Positions 45,947-57,267 of a stretch of 64,000 nucleotides of DNA are shown piece by piece. This DNA comes from Silurus meridionalis. Its lineage: Eukaryota; Chordata; Actinopteri; Siluriformes; Siluridae. How positions within the stretch are numbered: position 1 is the stretch's first letter; each line of letters starts with the position of its first letter. The stretch spans positions 5,013,653 to 5,077,652 of the forward strand of contig NC_060906.1 in the NCBI RefSeq assembly GCF_014805685.1. The letters are read 5' to 3'. A program made the translations under genes and the position numbers. Below the pieces are notes generated by a model. It ran no database searches, was not told the origin of the DNA, and saw only the letters and a program-made list of their open reading frames with translations.

Positions 45947-48599
45947 TTAAGCATTGCTTGACCCTTTCTCCAGCTCATCCACTAAGTGAGGATGTTTCTC
46001 CTTTAGAATTTTATAAAATTCTGCTTTGACAGCTCTGTAGGTGAGGCATTTGGTGTACAAGATTCTCATTTTCTCCTGTGATGTAGCTGCTGCACTGATT
46101 GTACTGTAATTTTCACCATTAATCATTTGCTTGGATAGGAGACCATCTGCAATCTCCATTACTGAAGTAACTTTCTGTATCAGAATGTCTCTGTATTTAT
46201 CCACAAAGTCAGCAGCTAAAAGACAGATGAACATTTTGATGTTTTGGTATAAATATGTAGATGAATTTGGGAAGAACAGCTGAAAGTGCTAAAGTTTTAG
46301 GATATTTTACCTGTTTTCTCCATTTGGAGTGAATTGGCTTCTTGGCTCGTGTAACCTGAAGTGATGAGATAAAGAGTGTAAACTTCAGTATAAATACACA
46401 GCTATGAGGAGAAGATAACATTAAGCTTTAAGAATATTTTGGAGTTTACAGCATCCCTGAGGGCGTTTACATAAACAGCTAAGGGTACATTTCTCCATGC
46501 CAGAAGGAAGTAGACTTCTGGTGTGTTATACTGGATTAATGTATTGAAATTAACTTTTAGATACCTGTAAGAAAGACCTGGCGAGACGCCCACACCTCCT
46601 CATCATGTTCATCCAAAAGTCCCAGTGTGAGTTCTTCAGCTTCATCAGAAAGTATCACCTCGAATGTGGGGTGATAGTTGGGGGCAGAGTCAAGCTCAAA
46701 TATCTCAGTCTAAGGAACCCAAAGACGTGTGAACAGACTGCTCCAGAATGCAAACTAAAAACCAAACAGTCTGATTTCTCTACAAACGTGTGGAGTGGAG
46801 TTTACCTGCGGCTGACATTTATAATGCTCACAGCGTGGCCTGTATGGTTTTCTAGGGACCAGCTGACAAGTGGAACTGCTCTCAATGTACATGTTGTGCT
46901 GAAATTGATTCTGCACCTTAAGAATGGATATATTTAAATTAATTTCTAAATACCAGTTATTTTTAATTCTTGAAATAATTAAATACACGTATTAAAAACA
47001 CGGTTAGGCATCGAGTGATTAATTAAAGCAGGTTACCTCTATAACTGGAACATTATGGGGCAATAAGTGCATGTGCAGCTTTCTCTTCTTTGTCCTTCCA
47101 GGGATTTCTTTGTAGAAGAGAAGGACCTGCGCCTTGATCGGTTTGTTCTCGAATAATATTTTCATTAGGAGTCCGTAGAGAGAGAGATTATTTATGTCTA
47201 TGATCACATGTGTCTCTGTCACTTTCAGAGGTTGAATGATCTCCACATTCCCATCAGAGAAATGTGCCACAGCCAGTTCAGTCTGATTTTTATCTGCAGC
47301 ACATGAACAAGAAAAAGCTGAGAAAGATCAACAATACCAGCATCGGCAGATAATCATGTACCCCTGGGTCAGTGTGAATAATGGATTGTGATTGGCTGGA
47401 AGTTTGACACAGATATTTTGTAATCAGTTCTAAATGTATGTGCTGCTTATAAATAACTATAACCATATTAACCTACTGATGCAGTTTCAGTCTGATGCAG
47501 AGGGAGACAGATATTGTACAGATAAACTTGGAGACAAACTTTCAAATAAGAAATATAAAGAAACAGCATCAGGAGTTAATACCAACAACTTGAGTAAATA
47601 ACATTTATTATACCTCATGTAAATAAATGTTATCTTCTGGCACTACTTTCTCTCTTTATGTGATTCAGAGCAGCAGAATTATAAATGTAATAAGTGTTAT
47701 ATATAAAATGCGTAAGGAATTACATTAAGCGTTATTTTGTTAAAAGTTAGCGTTATTTTATTTAAGCATTCATTTTGAGTTATTTTGATCCATTCAGTCA
47801 CTTTTGCTCTGTAAACATCAATAACAGATTTAACATGTCAATGATAAAAATTGATTATGGAATAGACGTTACACTGTTTTAATGCTCTCAGCTTCATTTC
47901 GAGCTGTTCTTCACTGCCATATTGTGCACTAACATCTTTTAACAACACAGACCTAGTCCTGGATTACTTATGATGAAGTTAAAGTTTATTTCTACACCAT
48001 TTTACAATAGACATTGTCTCAGCAGCTTTACAGAATGTAAGAATTCTAGAATAAAAAATGTAAATATATATTTTGCCCCGATGAGCAAGTCTGGGGCAAA
48101 GACTCAAAGGGGGAACTCATTCTCATTTGGGTGATTATCAAAAGTGTGATTATAAATCATAAAAACAATACAACAGTTAGACTTTGATCTCAAATGACCT
48201 TACCAGAATTTATCTCACAGTGAGGGAGGTGCAGTTTACACATTGACCCCTCGGAGCAGTCGATATTGTACAGGGGTCCTGCAGGCTGCATCTGTCCAAT
48301 GCCGTCTAACTGAACACTGCCCCAGGACACTATACTGTACAACACTTCAGCTTTCTCCTTCATCTCAAACACAAGGTTGGTGTATTTACACTGAAACTGT
48401 CCAGCACCAGAACAATGAAACCTGTAGAGCCAAAGATAAAAACCATTTAAGAAGTAAAATCTGGATTAGTTTTATGTTGTAACATCAGAAAATCACTTTT
48501 ATGCCTTTAGCATATGTGCTACCTGTATCCACTGTTCCAGTCCTCATGGTGGTCTTTACCCAATTCGGGAGTAAACACGTCTGTTTCCCCTGAGTGCCC
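45947..48599 (-). CDS. NLRP1-like FIIND-CARD protein, C-terminal exons
   Basis: Seven minus-strand exons have GT-AG borders and matching phases: 48599-48523, 48421-48204, 47293-47037, 46916-46806, 46709-46565, 46355-46311, 46215-45947. Exons 1-3 encode the ZU5 half of a FIIND (DVFTPELG, GQFQCKYTNLVFEMKEKAEV, AGPLYNIDCSEG, LHLPHCEI, ELAVAHFSDGNVEI). Exons 3-5 encode UPA (QVLLFYKEI, LHMHLLPHNVP, PNYHPTFEVILS). The last encodes a CARD (FVDKYRDILIQKVTSVMEIA to HLVDELEKG). In the family, FIIND self-cleaves and the released UPA-CARD nucleates a caspase-activating inflammasome in the cytosol. The putative catalytic His (47262-47264) lies 26 residues before a Leu-Ser pair that aligns with the Phe-Ser cleavage site of mammalian NLRP1. 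No stop or frameshift is seen. NACHT/LRR exons were not found upstream, so the gene is 5'-partial here or is a short FIIND-CARD form. Confidence 0.88.
47960..48140 (-). mobile_element. SINE-like fish repeat inside an intron
   Basis: In reverse orientation it repeats parts of the element at 27633-27850 (gagaatgagttcccccttt-gagtct, gacttgctcat, agctgctgagacaatgtcta). It lies in the intron between the second and third exons of the FIIND-CARD gene. Confidence 0.6.
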
Positions 48600-48844
48600 C
48601 TAGACAGATCAGATAGAACAATACACACATTTAAGATTAAAACACACCCCACACAGCTGTAAATGCTATAAAGAGCTCGCTATTAAAAAACATAACCTAT
48701 AGATCTGCAGAATACATGAAATGTATAACAGCATTTATAAAGAAGGTGCAAAACTGTTTGACCAGGACAAAGTATGGTCTCATATATGTTGTGCATATTG
48801 TAACTAATCATGTAACTGATTAGGAACTGACTGTCTTCCTTTTC

Positions 48845-49545
48845 CAAAAACACTAAAGAGAGAAGAACCTTCCAGAAGAACAACTATCTCTGGAGCTTTT
48901 CACGAGGCAGGCCTGTATGGTAGCGTGTCTAGACTGAAGCCACTCCTCAGTAAAAGGCACATGACAATCTAAGAGTCTTTCAGGTGCCTTTAGGCAAACT
49001 CGAGGCAGGCCTTTACTGAGGAGTGGCTTCCATCTGGCCACTCTACCATACAGGCTAGACAGAGATAGTTGTTCTTCTGGAAGTTTCTCCTCTCTCTACA
49101 GAGAGTCACCTCCTTGACTAAAGCTCTTCTCCCCCGATCGCTAGGAAGAGTTCTGGTAGTTCCAAACATCTTCCATTTACAGATGATGGAGGCCAATGTG
49201 CTCATTGGGATCTTTAATGCTGCAAAAATGTTTCTGTCCCCTTCCCCAAATCTGTGCCTCGATACAATCCTGTCTCTGAGGTCTACAGACAATTCCTTGG
49301 ACTTCATGGTTTGTGCTCTGAAATGCATTAACTGTGGGACTTCATATATTTACGTGTGTGCCGCCAAACCTGTCCAATCAATGGAATCAATCAATCAATG
49401 GAAAAAATTCAAGTTGTAGAAACATCTCAAGGATGATCAGTGGAAACAGGATGTACCTGATCTCAATTTAAAGTGTCTTGGCAAAGGCTGTGGATATTTA
49501 TGTACATGTGATTTTTATTTTTCTTTCTTTTATTTTCATTTTTTT
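48845..49545 (-). mobile_element. Tc1 transposon 5' part with inverted duplication
   Basis: The minus strand from 49311 encodes a Tc1 transposase N-terminus: MKSKELSVDLRDRIVSRHRF, then IPMSTLASIICKWKMFGTTR. It then enters a piece without clear frame (KPLLSKG). The leader with tgtttccactgatcatcctt marks the terminal region. The distal piece 48850-48965 is the same transposase segment (ccagaagaacaactatctct, gaagccactcctcagtaaaa) in the opposite orientation to 49010-49098. The element thus folds back on itself. The DDE core is missing. Confidence 0.8.
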
Positions 49546-49885
49546 TAATAAAAGGCCTATGTGTCTGGAGATGTTACAATGTTAATGCGTAATTGCAGTT
49601 TTCTTAAAAACCCTCAATGATACAGAAATTACAAATACAAATTTGTGTTCAGCGTGTAAAAATCTAGTTGTTTCACCAATTATTGCAAAGGATTTAAAAC
49701 TTTTTCAACTTTTAAAACTCTTCAGGACAGATTTCTCACAGATATTTATTTAAAGCATTTATAAATATTATGACCCTCTGAGAACAGCTAACAAGCATCC
49801 ACTATCTCCTTTACATATTCCTAAACGTTATTAAACTGGTCTCCCCTCTCCTCCTGTAGCTGGATGCATTAGATAACCTCTTAAG
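49546..49885. other. AT-rich unassigned sequence
   Basis: No frame, repeat unit or element end supported. Confidence 0.4.
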
Positions 49886-50424
49886 CCCTATTCGGACGGG
49901 ACTAGTTTTCCAAACAATGTTTGAATTAGAATTTTTTCAGCCGACGTCTGTCATTTTATGTATAGAATCGGACGGGACTAACATCTCCGTGTTTATAACG
50001 GAGGTTGGAGTGTCTGTGTTTTACATGTGGGCGTTGCACAAGACCACATGTCCAGGATGCATGGATTGCGTATGGTCATATGACAAAGCAGAAACTTGAA
50101 TACCGGTGTGCTAGAGTTAGTACGGAAGTTCACGTTGACCAAAACACACAAGAAAACGCGTTTTGTAAAAAAACATTTTCGGCAATAGCCCTATTCGGAC
50201 GGGACGTTTCACAGATGTACTTTGTGATTTTAATCCCGTCCTAATCTGCCATGTCTGTCTTTCTCTCACACAACCTCTGTAAAAATTCCAGAGCAAATTA
50301 CCTACTGTTTTTCAGCAAACTCGGCAGTGCTATGAGAAATCTAATCCCGTCCAAATGCGAATGTCTGTGATTGCTGAAAATGTTTTTTACAAAACGCGTT
50401 TTCTTGTGTGTTTTGGTCAACATA
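49886..50424. mobile_element. Palindromic MITE family, nested copies
   Basis: cctattcggacgggac occurs at 49887 and 50189, and the complementary taatcccgtcc at 50250 and 50344. A long inverted repeat, about 53 bp and nearly perfect, joins 50134-50187 (gttgaccaaaacacacaaga, aaacgcgttttgtaaaaaa) and 50371-50424. No coding sequence is present, so it is a non-autonomous element, and at least two related copies appear nested. Confidence 0.75.
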
Positions 50425-51017
50425 GTGTTGTCATTTACATGGTTATTCTTTTGTTTACGTCACAGAACTTCGGCTGGTGTTTGTGTTTATATATTTCCGA
50501 ATAACTTTCACATAAAAAAACATCTTGCTGGTAAAAAACAAATATGGCTGGTAGAATATAGTGTTACAAAACAACGCAATAAAAAAATAAAATAAAATAC
50601 AATAAAATAAAAGGTGTCGTTGTGACATTCTGTTTTGCACCACCAATCATTTCAAACCTTTTATTTCCAGCCAGTAGCATTATGGAAACTAAATGATTGA
50701 TGGAAAATGTAGAAAATGAATGCAGGATTCTAACAATATATGGGAGGATTTTAATCTCCACATGTGTGAGTCTTAGTTTTATTACTCTTTATAAACTCTT
50801 ATTGGTCAAAGCAGCACACGTGCACACGAAGCAGGAAGTGACGCAGCTCTCGGTTCTGCTCAAACACCTGTTTATAGCGCATGCTAACTGGACTTCGTTT
50901 ACAAAAAGAAAACAAAGAAAAAAATTTATAGTCAAAAAGTTGTTTTATCTGAGATTTGCACAAAGCAGCAATAAGGAAAATATTTAGGGGGATGGAGTAA
51001 CAACAGCGACTGCATGG

Positions 51018-51059
<42 letters not shown>

Positions 51060-51518
51060 TGTTGAGATTGGCCGCACATCAATATGAATAGTCATGACTG
51101 TAAAACAAGAGCTTGTCTGCTACCTGGTCATCAATATGAGTACTTACTCAATATCAATATCAAACATGTAGAACAAAAGCCTTTAATGGTCAGTAGGTCA
51201 TTTCTATGCAGACTGTATGAATAGAGTATGAATGACCACCTGAGTTTAGCAGGTGGCTCTCAAACAGGGGGAGGGAGAAAAGGATCAGACACAGTCTCAG
51301 ATAAATGTTGTAGGAATCAAATTTTTCATGATATCTTCATAAATTGTGAAATATAAACTCAAGAGACATGTGGCTTTCAACCCAGTACTTTTCTGGATTG
51401 CTCCAGAACTGATTTCATGTATTTATATATGAAGAATGTTTTTTCAATGCATGACATTTATATTCAAGGTACTTCATCATCTATAACTTATTATCTTTTT
51501 GAGCAATATCAACTTTGA
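50425..51518. other. Unassigned sequence with (TG)n at 51019-51057
   Basis: AT-rich with short frames lacking domain features. The region could contain a further upstream exon of the FIIND-CARD gene, but none was found. Confidence 0.4.
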
Positions 51519-54500
51519 AATATAGCTGCAAGCAGCGATGGCGGGCCCTCGCACGTTTGTGTATCGCTGTACGGTGCCTCCCAGAAAACAATGCACGGTG
51601 GGCATCAAGTGGGTAAATATCAGTGGACTATTTTATGTTGTTACTGACCCATTTGGGGACTGTAGGTAAAAAAAAAACCACATTCTAGACAAACGGGGGC
51701 ACTAGTGAGCCACTTAAGAGACACACCTTTGTCTGACCTTTTTTGTCCACACTTAACACCCGACAAATGTGATGTATGTGTCAAATTTCAAGGTAATCTA
51801 AGCACGCCAAAAGCCTTAAATATGCCTAAAATAAAAGTAAATTTTGACACGATGCCATGGGAACAGCGTTCGAGATATAAAAAATCCGTTTGCAATTTAG
51901 CATCTCCAATATCTCTGAGTCATGTTGGCCAAGTCTGGTCTCAATTGCATGAATCTCCTAGGAGGAGTATGTAAAAGTTCATCACATTCACTTTTGAAAC
52001 CATCCAAAATGGCTGACTTCCTGTTGGGCGGAGCTCAAAGTTTTGAGGGCGAAAGTTGTTCGGGTCGATGAGATCTATATGCGTACCAACTCTCGAACAT
52101 GTGCGTACATAATTGCCCGATCTGTGCGCCAATGTTTGTTTTTGCATTACAGGGGGCACTACAGAGCCCCCCTGCCACGCCCGTATTCCAGCCTTTGCCC
52201 GAGCCTAGTGGCGCACGACTCTGCCGTGTGTGCCAAATTTCAAGAGTTTTCGAGCATGCTAAGGGACCCCAATTGGCCAATGTGTGTAAAAAAAATAAAA
52301 AATATAGCTGCAAGCAGCGATGGCGGGCCCTCGCACATTTGTGTATCGCTATACGGTGCCCCCCAGAAAACAATGCACGGTGTGCAAGTGCATCAAGTGG
52401 GTAAATATCAGTGGACTATTTTATGTTGTTACTGACCCATTTGGGGACTGTAAGTAAAAGAAACCCCACATTTTAGACAAACAGGGGCGCTAGTGGGCCA
52501 CTTAAGAGACACACCCTTGTCCGACCTTTTTGGACACACTTAACAGCCGACAAATGTGATGTATGTGTCAAATTTCAAGATAATCTAAGCACGCCAAAAG
52601 CCTTAAATATGCCTGAAATAAAAGTAAAGTTTGACGCGTTGCCATGGGAACAGCATTCGAGATATCAAAAATCACGTTGCAATTTATCATCTACAATGTC
52701 TCCGCATCATGTTGATTACGTTTGGTGTCAATCGCATAAATATCCTGGGAGGAGTATTTAAAAGGTCACCACATGCAACTCTAAAAAAATCCACCTTTTG
52801 TGACTGACACACTTCCTGGCGCCTGTTGGTGGCGCTATGTCCAAGATTCACAATAGGCACATCGATGCGATCGGAATCCTTAGCCGAACATACAAACCGC
52901 GTGTCATACAATTAGAAATTTTTTTGCTTTAGATATTAGACACTTCCTGTTTCTCTGAATTCGCCATAAATTTGTCGCCTCGCCATGGCAGCACCGTTCG
53001 AGATATCAAAAATCCCTTCACAATTTCGCAAGTGCAATGTCTCGGCATCATGTTCACCACTTCTGATGTCAATCGCATGAATTCCCTAGGAGGAGTATTT
53101 AAAAGTTCACCACATGCACTTTTGAAACCATCCAAAATGGCCGACTTCCTGTTGGGCAGAGCTAATAGGTTTGATTGTGAAAGTTGTTCGGGTCGATGAG
53201 GTCTATATGCCTACCAACTCTCGTTCATGTGCGTACATGTTTGCCTGATCTGTGCACCAATATTTGTTTTTGCATTACAGGGGGCGCTACAGAGCCCTAT
53301 TGCCACGCCTATGTTCCAGCCTTTGAACGGTCCTAATGGCAGACGACTTTGACGTCTGTGCCAAATCTCCGGTGTTTTCGAGCATGTTAAGGCACACAAA
53401 GTACATGCCAAATGCTTAAATATGCCTGAAATAAAAGTAAAGTTTGACGCATTGCCATGGGAACGGTGTTCAAGATATCAAAAATCCCTTCACAATTTAT
53501 CATCTACAATGTCTCGGCATCATGTTGACCACGTTTGGTGTCAATCGCATAAATATCCTGGAAGAAGTATTTAAAAGTTCACCACATGCAACTGTCCAAA
53601 AATCCACCTTTTGTGACTGACACACTTCCTGGCGCCTGTTGGTGGCGCTATGTCCGAGATTCACAATAGGTACATCGATGCGATCGGAATCCTTGGCTGA
53701 ACATACACACCGCTTGTCGTCCGAATAAGACATTTTTTGCTTTAGATATTAAACACTTCCTGTTCTCCGAATTCGCCATAAATTTGTCGCCTCGCCACGG
53801 CAGCACAGTTCAAAATATCAAAAATCCCTTCACAATTTAGCAAGTGCAATGTCTCGGCATCATGTTCACCATGTTTGATGTTAATCGCATGAATTCCCTA
53901 GGAGGAGTATTTAAAAGTTCACCACAGCACTTATGAAAGCATCCAAAATGGCCGACTTCTTGTTGGGCGGAGCTAATAGGTTTGATTGTGAAAGTTGTTC
54001 AGGTCGATGAGATCTATATGCCTACCAACTCTCGTACATGTGCGTACATGTTTGCCCGATCTGTGCACCAATATATGTTTTTGCATTACAGGGGGCGCTA
54101 CAGAGCCCTATTGCCACGCCTATGTTCCAGCCTTTGAACGGTCCTAATGGCAGACGACTTTGACGTCTGTGCCAAATCTCCGGTGTTTTCGAGCATGTTA
54201 AGGCACACAAAGTACATGCCAAATGCTTAAATATGCCTGAAATAAAAGTAAAGTTTGACACATTGCCATGGGAACGGTGTTCAAGATATCAAAAATCCCT
54301 TCACAATTTATCATCTACAATGTCTCGGCATCATGTTGACCACGTTTGGTGTCAATCGCATAAATATCCTGGAAGAAGTATTTAAAAGTTCACCACATGC
54401 AACTGTCCAAAAATCCACCTTTTGTGACTGACACACTTCCTGGCGCCTGTTGGTGGCGCTATGTCCGAGATTCACAATAGGTACATCGATGCGATCGGAA

Positions 54501-56935
54501 TCCTTGGCTGAACATACACACCGCTTGTCGTCCGAATAAGACATTTTTTGCTTTAGATATTAAACACTTCCTGTTCTCCGACCGCCATAAATTTGTCGCC
54601 TCGCCATGGCAGCACCGTTCGAGATATCAAAAATCCCTTCGCAATTTAGCAAGTCCAATGTCTCGCCATCATGTTCACCACGTTTGATGTCAATCGCATG
54701 AATTTCCTAGGAGGAGTATTTAAAAGTTCACCGCATGCACTTATAAAACAAACCAAAATGGCTGACTTCCTGTTGGGCGTAGCTCATAGTTTAGAGGGCG
54801 AAAGTTGTTCGGTCAATGAGGTCTATATGCGTACCAACTCTCGTACATGTGCGAACATAATTGCCCGATCTGTGGACGAATGTTTGTTTTTGAATTACAG
54901 GGGGCGCTACAGAGCCCCCCTGCCACGCCTGTATACCAGCCTTTGTACGGCCCTAGTGACAAAGGACTCTGACGTGTGAGTTTTCGAGTATGTTAAGGGA
55001 CCCCAAATGGCCAATGTGTGTAAAAAAATAAATAAATAAATAATAAATTCTAAGGAAAACAATAGGGCTTCGCACCTATGGTGCAGGCCATTCTGGCCTG
55101 CTCCTCGGTGATCGGGCCCTAATAAATTCTAACAAAAACTATAGGGCTTCGCACCTTTCAGCTCCTCGGTGATTGGGCCCTAATAATAGACAGTAAAGCT
55201 CAATGTGTCTTCTTTTCAAAGATTCTGTTGGGCGTAGCTCATAGTTTAGAGGGCGAAAGTTGTTCGGGTCAATGAGGTCTATATGCGTACCAACTCTCGT
55301 ACATGTGCGTACATGTTTGCCCGATCTGTGCACCAATATTTGTTTTTGCATTACAGGGGGCGCTACAGAGCCCTATTGCCACGCCTATGTTCCAGCCTTT
55401 GAACGGTCCTAATGGCAGACGACTTTGACGTCTGTGCCAAATCTCCGGTGTTTTCGAGCATGTTAAGGCACACAAAGTACATGCCAAATGCTTAAATATG
55501 CCTGAAATAAAAGTAAAGTTTGACACATTGCCATGGGAACGGTGTTCAAGATATCAAAAATCCCTTCACAATTTATCATCTACAATGTCTCGGCATCATG
55601 TTGACCACGTTTGGTGTCAATCGCATAAATATCCTGGAAGAAGTATTTAAAAGTTCACCACATGCAACTGTCCAAAAATCCACCTTTTGTGACTGACACA
55701 CTTCCTGGCGCCTGTTGGTGGCGCTATGTCCGAGATTCACAATAGGTACATCGATGCGATCGGAATCCTTGGCTGAACATACACACCGCTTGTCGTCCGA
55801 ATAAGACATTTTTTGCTTTAGATATTAAACACTTCCTGTTCTCCAAATTCGCCATAAATTTGTCGCCTCGCCATGGCAGCACCGTTCGAGATATCAAAAA
55901 TCCCTTCGCAATTTAGCAAGTCCAATGTCTCGCCATCATGTTCACCACGTTTGATGTCAATCGCATGAATTTCCTAGGAGGAGTATTTAAAAGTTCACCG
56001 CATGCACTTATAAAACAAACCAAAATGGCTGACTTCCTGTTGGGCGTAGCTCATAGTTTAGAGGGCGAAAGTTGTTCGGGTCAATGAGGTCTATATGCGT
56101 ACCAACTCTCGTACATGTGCGAACATAATTGCCCGATCTGTGGACGAATGTTTGTTTTTGAATTACAGGGGGCGCTACAGAGCCCCCCTGCCACGCCTGT
56201 ATACCAGCCTTTGTACGGCCCTAGTGACAAAGGACTCTGACGTGTGAGTTTTCGAGTATGTTAAGGGACCCCAAATGGCCAATGTGTGTAAAAAAATAAA
56301 TAAATAAATAATAAATTCTAAGGAAAACAATAGGGCTTCGCACCTATGGTGCAGGCCATTCTGGCCTGCTCCTCGGTGATCGGGCCCTAATAAATTCTAA
56401 CAAAAACTATAGGGCTTCGCACCTTTCAGCTCCTCGGTGATTGGGCCCTAATAATAGACAGTAAAGCTCAATGTGTCTTCTTTTCAAAGATTCTGTTGGG
56501 CGTAGCTCATAGTTTAGAGGCGAAAGTTGTTCGGGTCAATGAGGTCTATATGCGTACCAACTCTCGTACATGTGCGAACATAATTGCCCGATCTGTGGAC
56601 GAATGTTTGTTTTTGAATTACAGGGGGCGCTACAGAGCCCCCCTGCCACGCCTGTATACCAGCCTTTGTACGGCCCTAGTGACAAAGGACTCTGACGTGT
56701 GAGTTTTCGAGTATGTTAAGGGACCCCAAATGGCCAATGTGTGTAAAAAAATAAATAAATAAATAATAAATTCTAAGGAAAACAATAGGGCTTCGCACCT
56801 ATGGTGCAGGCCATTCTGGCCTGCTCCTCGGTGATCGGGCCCTAATAAATTCTAACAAAAACTATAGGGCTTCGCACCTTTCAGCTCCTCGGTGATTGGG
56901 CCCTAATAATAGACAGTAAAGCTCAATGTGTCTTC
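51519..56935. repeat. Fish interspersed repeat, several rearranged copies
   Basis: Recurring blocks are atatagctgcaagcagcgat (51522, 52309), cttcctgttgggcgg-like (52018, 53147, 53960, 54768, 56035), gggggcgctacagagccc (52151, 53279, 54091, 54899, 55356, 56165, 56625) and ggcgcctgttggtggcgcta (52815, 53630, 54441, 55705). Copies end in aataaataaataataaattc and a hairpin-bearing cgcacctatggtgcaggcc. I recognise the sequence as a common dispersed repeat of teleosts but cannot assign a class. Repeated short frames on both strands follow from the repetition and are not taken as genes. Confidence 0.75.
55200..56464. repeat. 1,265-bp tandem duplication of 53935-55199
   Basis: The junction string aatagacagtaaagctcaat occurs at 55187, 56452 and 56919. 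55200-56464 repeats the preceding 1,265 bp almost base for base (a 77-codon minus frame at 54311 and 55576 is identical). 56465-56931 repeats its last ~467 bp once more. The duplication is therefore recent or an assembly effect. Confidence 0.85.
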
Positions 56936-57267
56936 TTTTCAAAGATATTTAAATTGTGTTTAAAAAAAATTTAGCTGTCAGGGTGCGAGCGAAAACAGAA
57001 GGCGGGAGCCGGAATACAGCTCGCTCGGATTTTAATACCAGTGTGAGGGAGAGAGAGAGAGAGACATGAGCGCACACACACACGCACGCGCACACGAGCG
57101 CACACACACACACACAATCACAAGCATAAGCACACGGCAGTCCTACGGCTGAGAGAGTCCGAGGTGCGCTGGCTGACCCGAGATGCGCGGGGAGGTGACG
57201 CGCAGCCGGTACGGGATTGTGGAGTCCGAATGAAACGGCAAACAAATAACCCATACATTTAACCCAT

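Noticed and set aside
46605..46937. 110-codon plus-strand frame
   Set aside because: Antisense of two FIIND exons and the intron between them.
49069..49419. 116-codon plus-strand frame
   Set aside because: Antisense of the Tc1 transposase and leader.
52687..55809. Identical 77-codon minus-strand frames (MSYSDDKRCVC...) in several copies
   Set aside because: Identity comes from the recent duplication of a dispersed repeat; more distant copies lose the frame.
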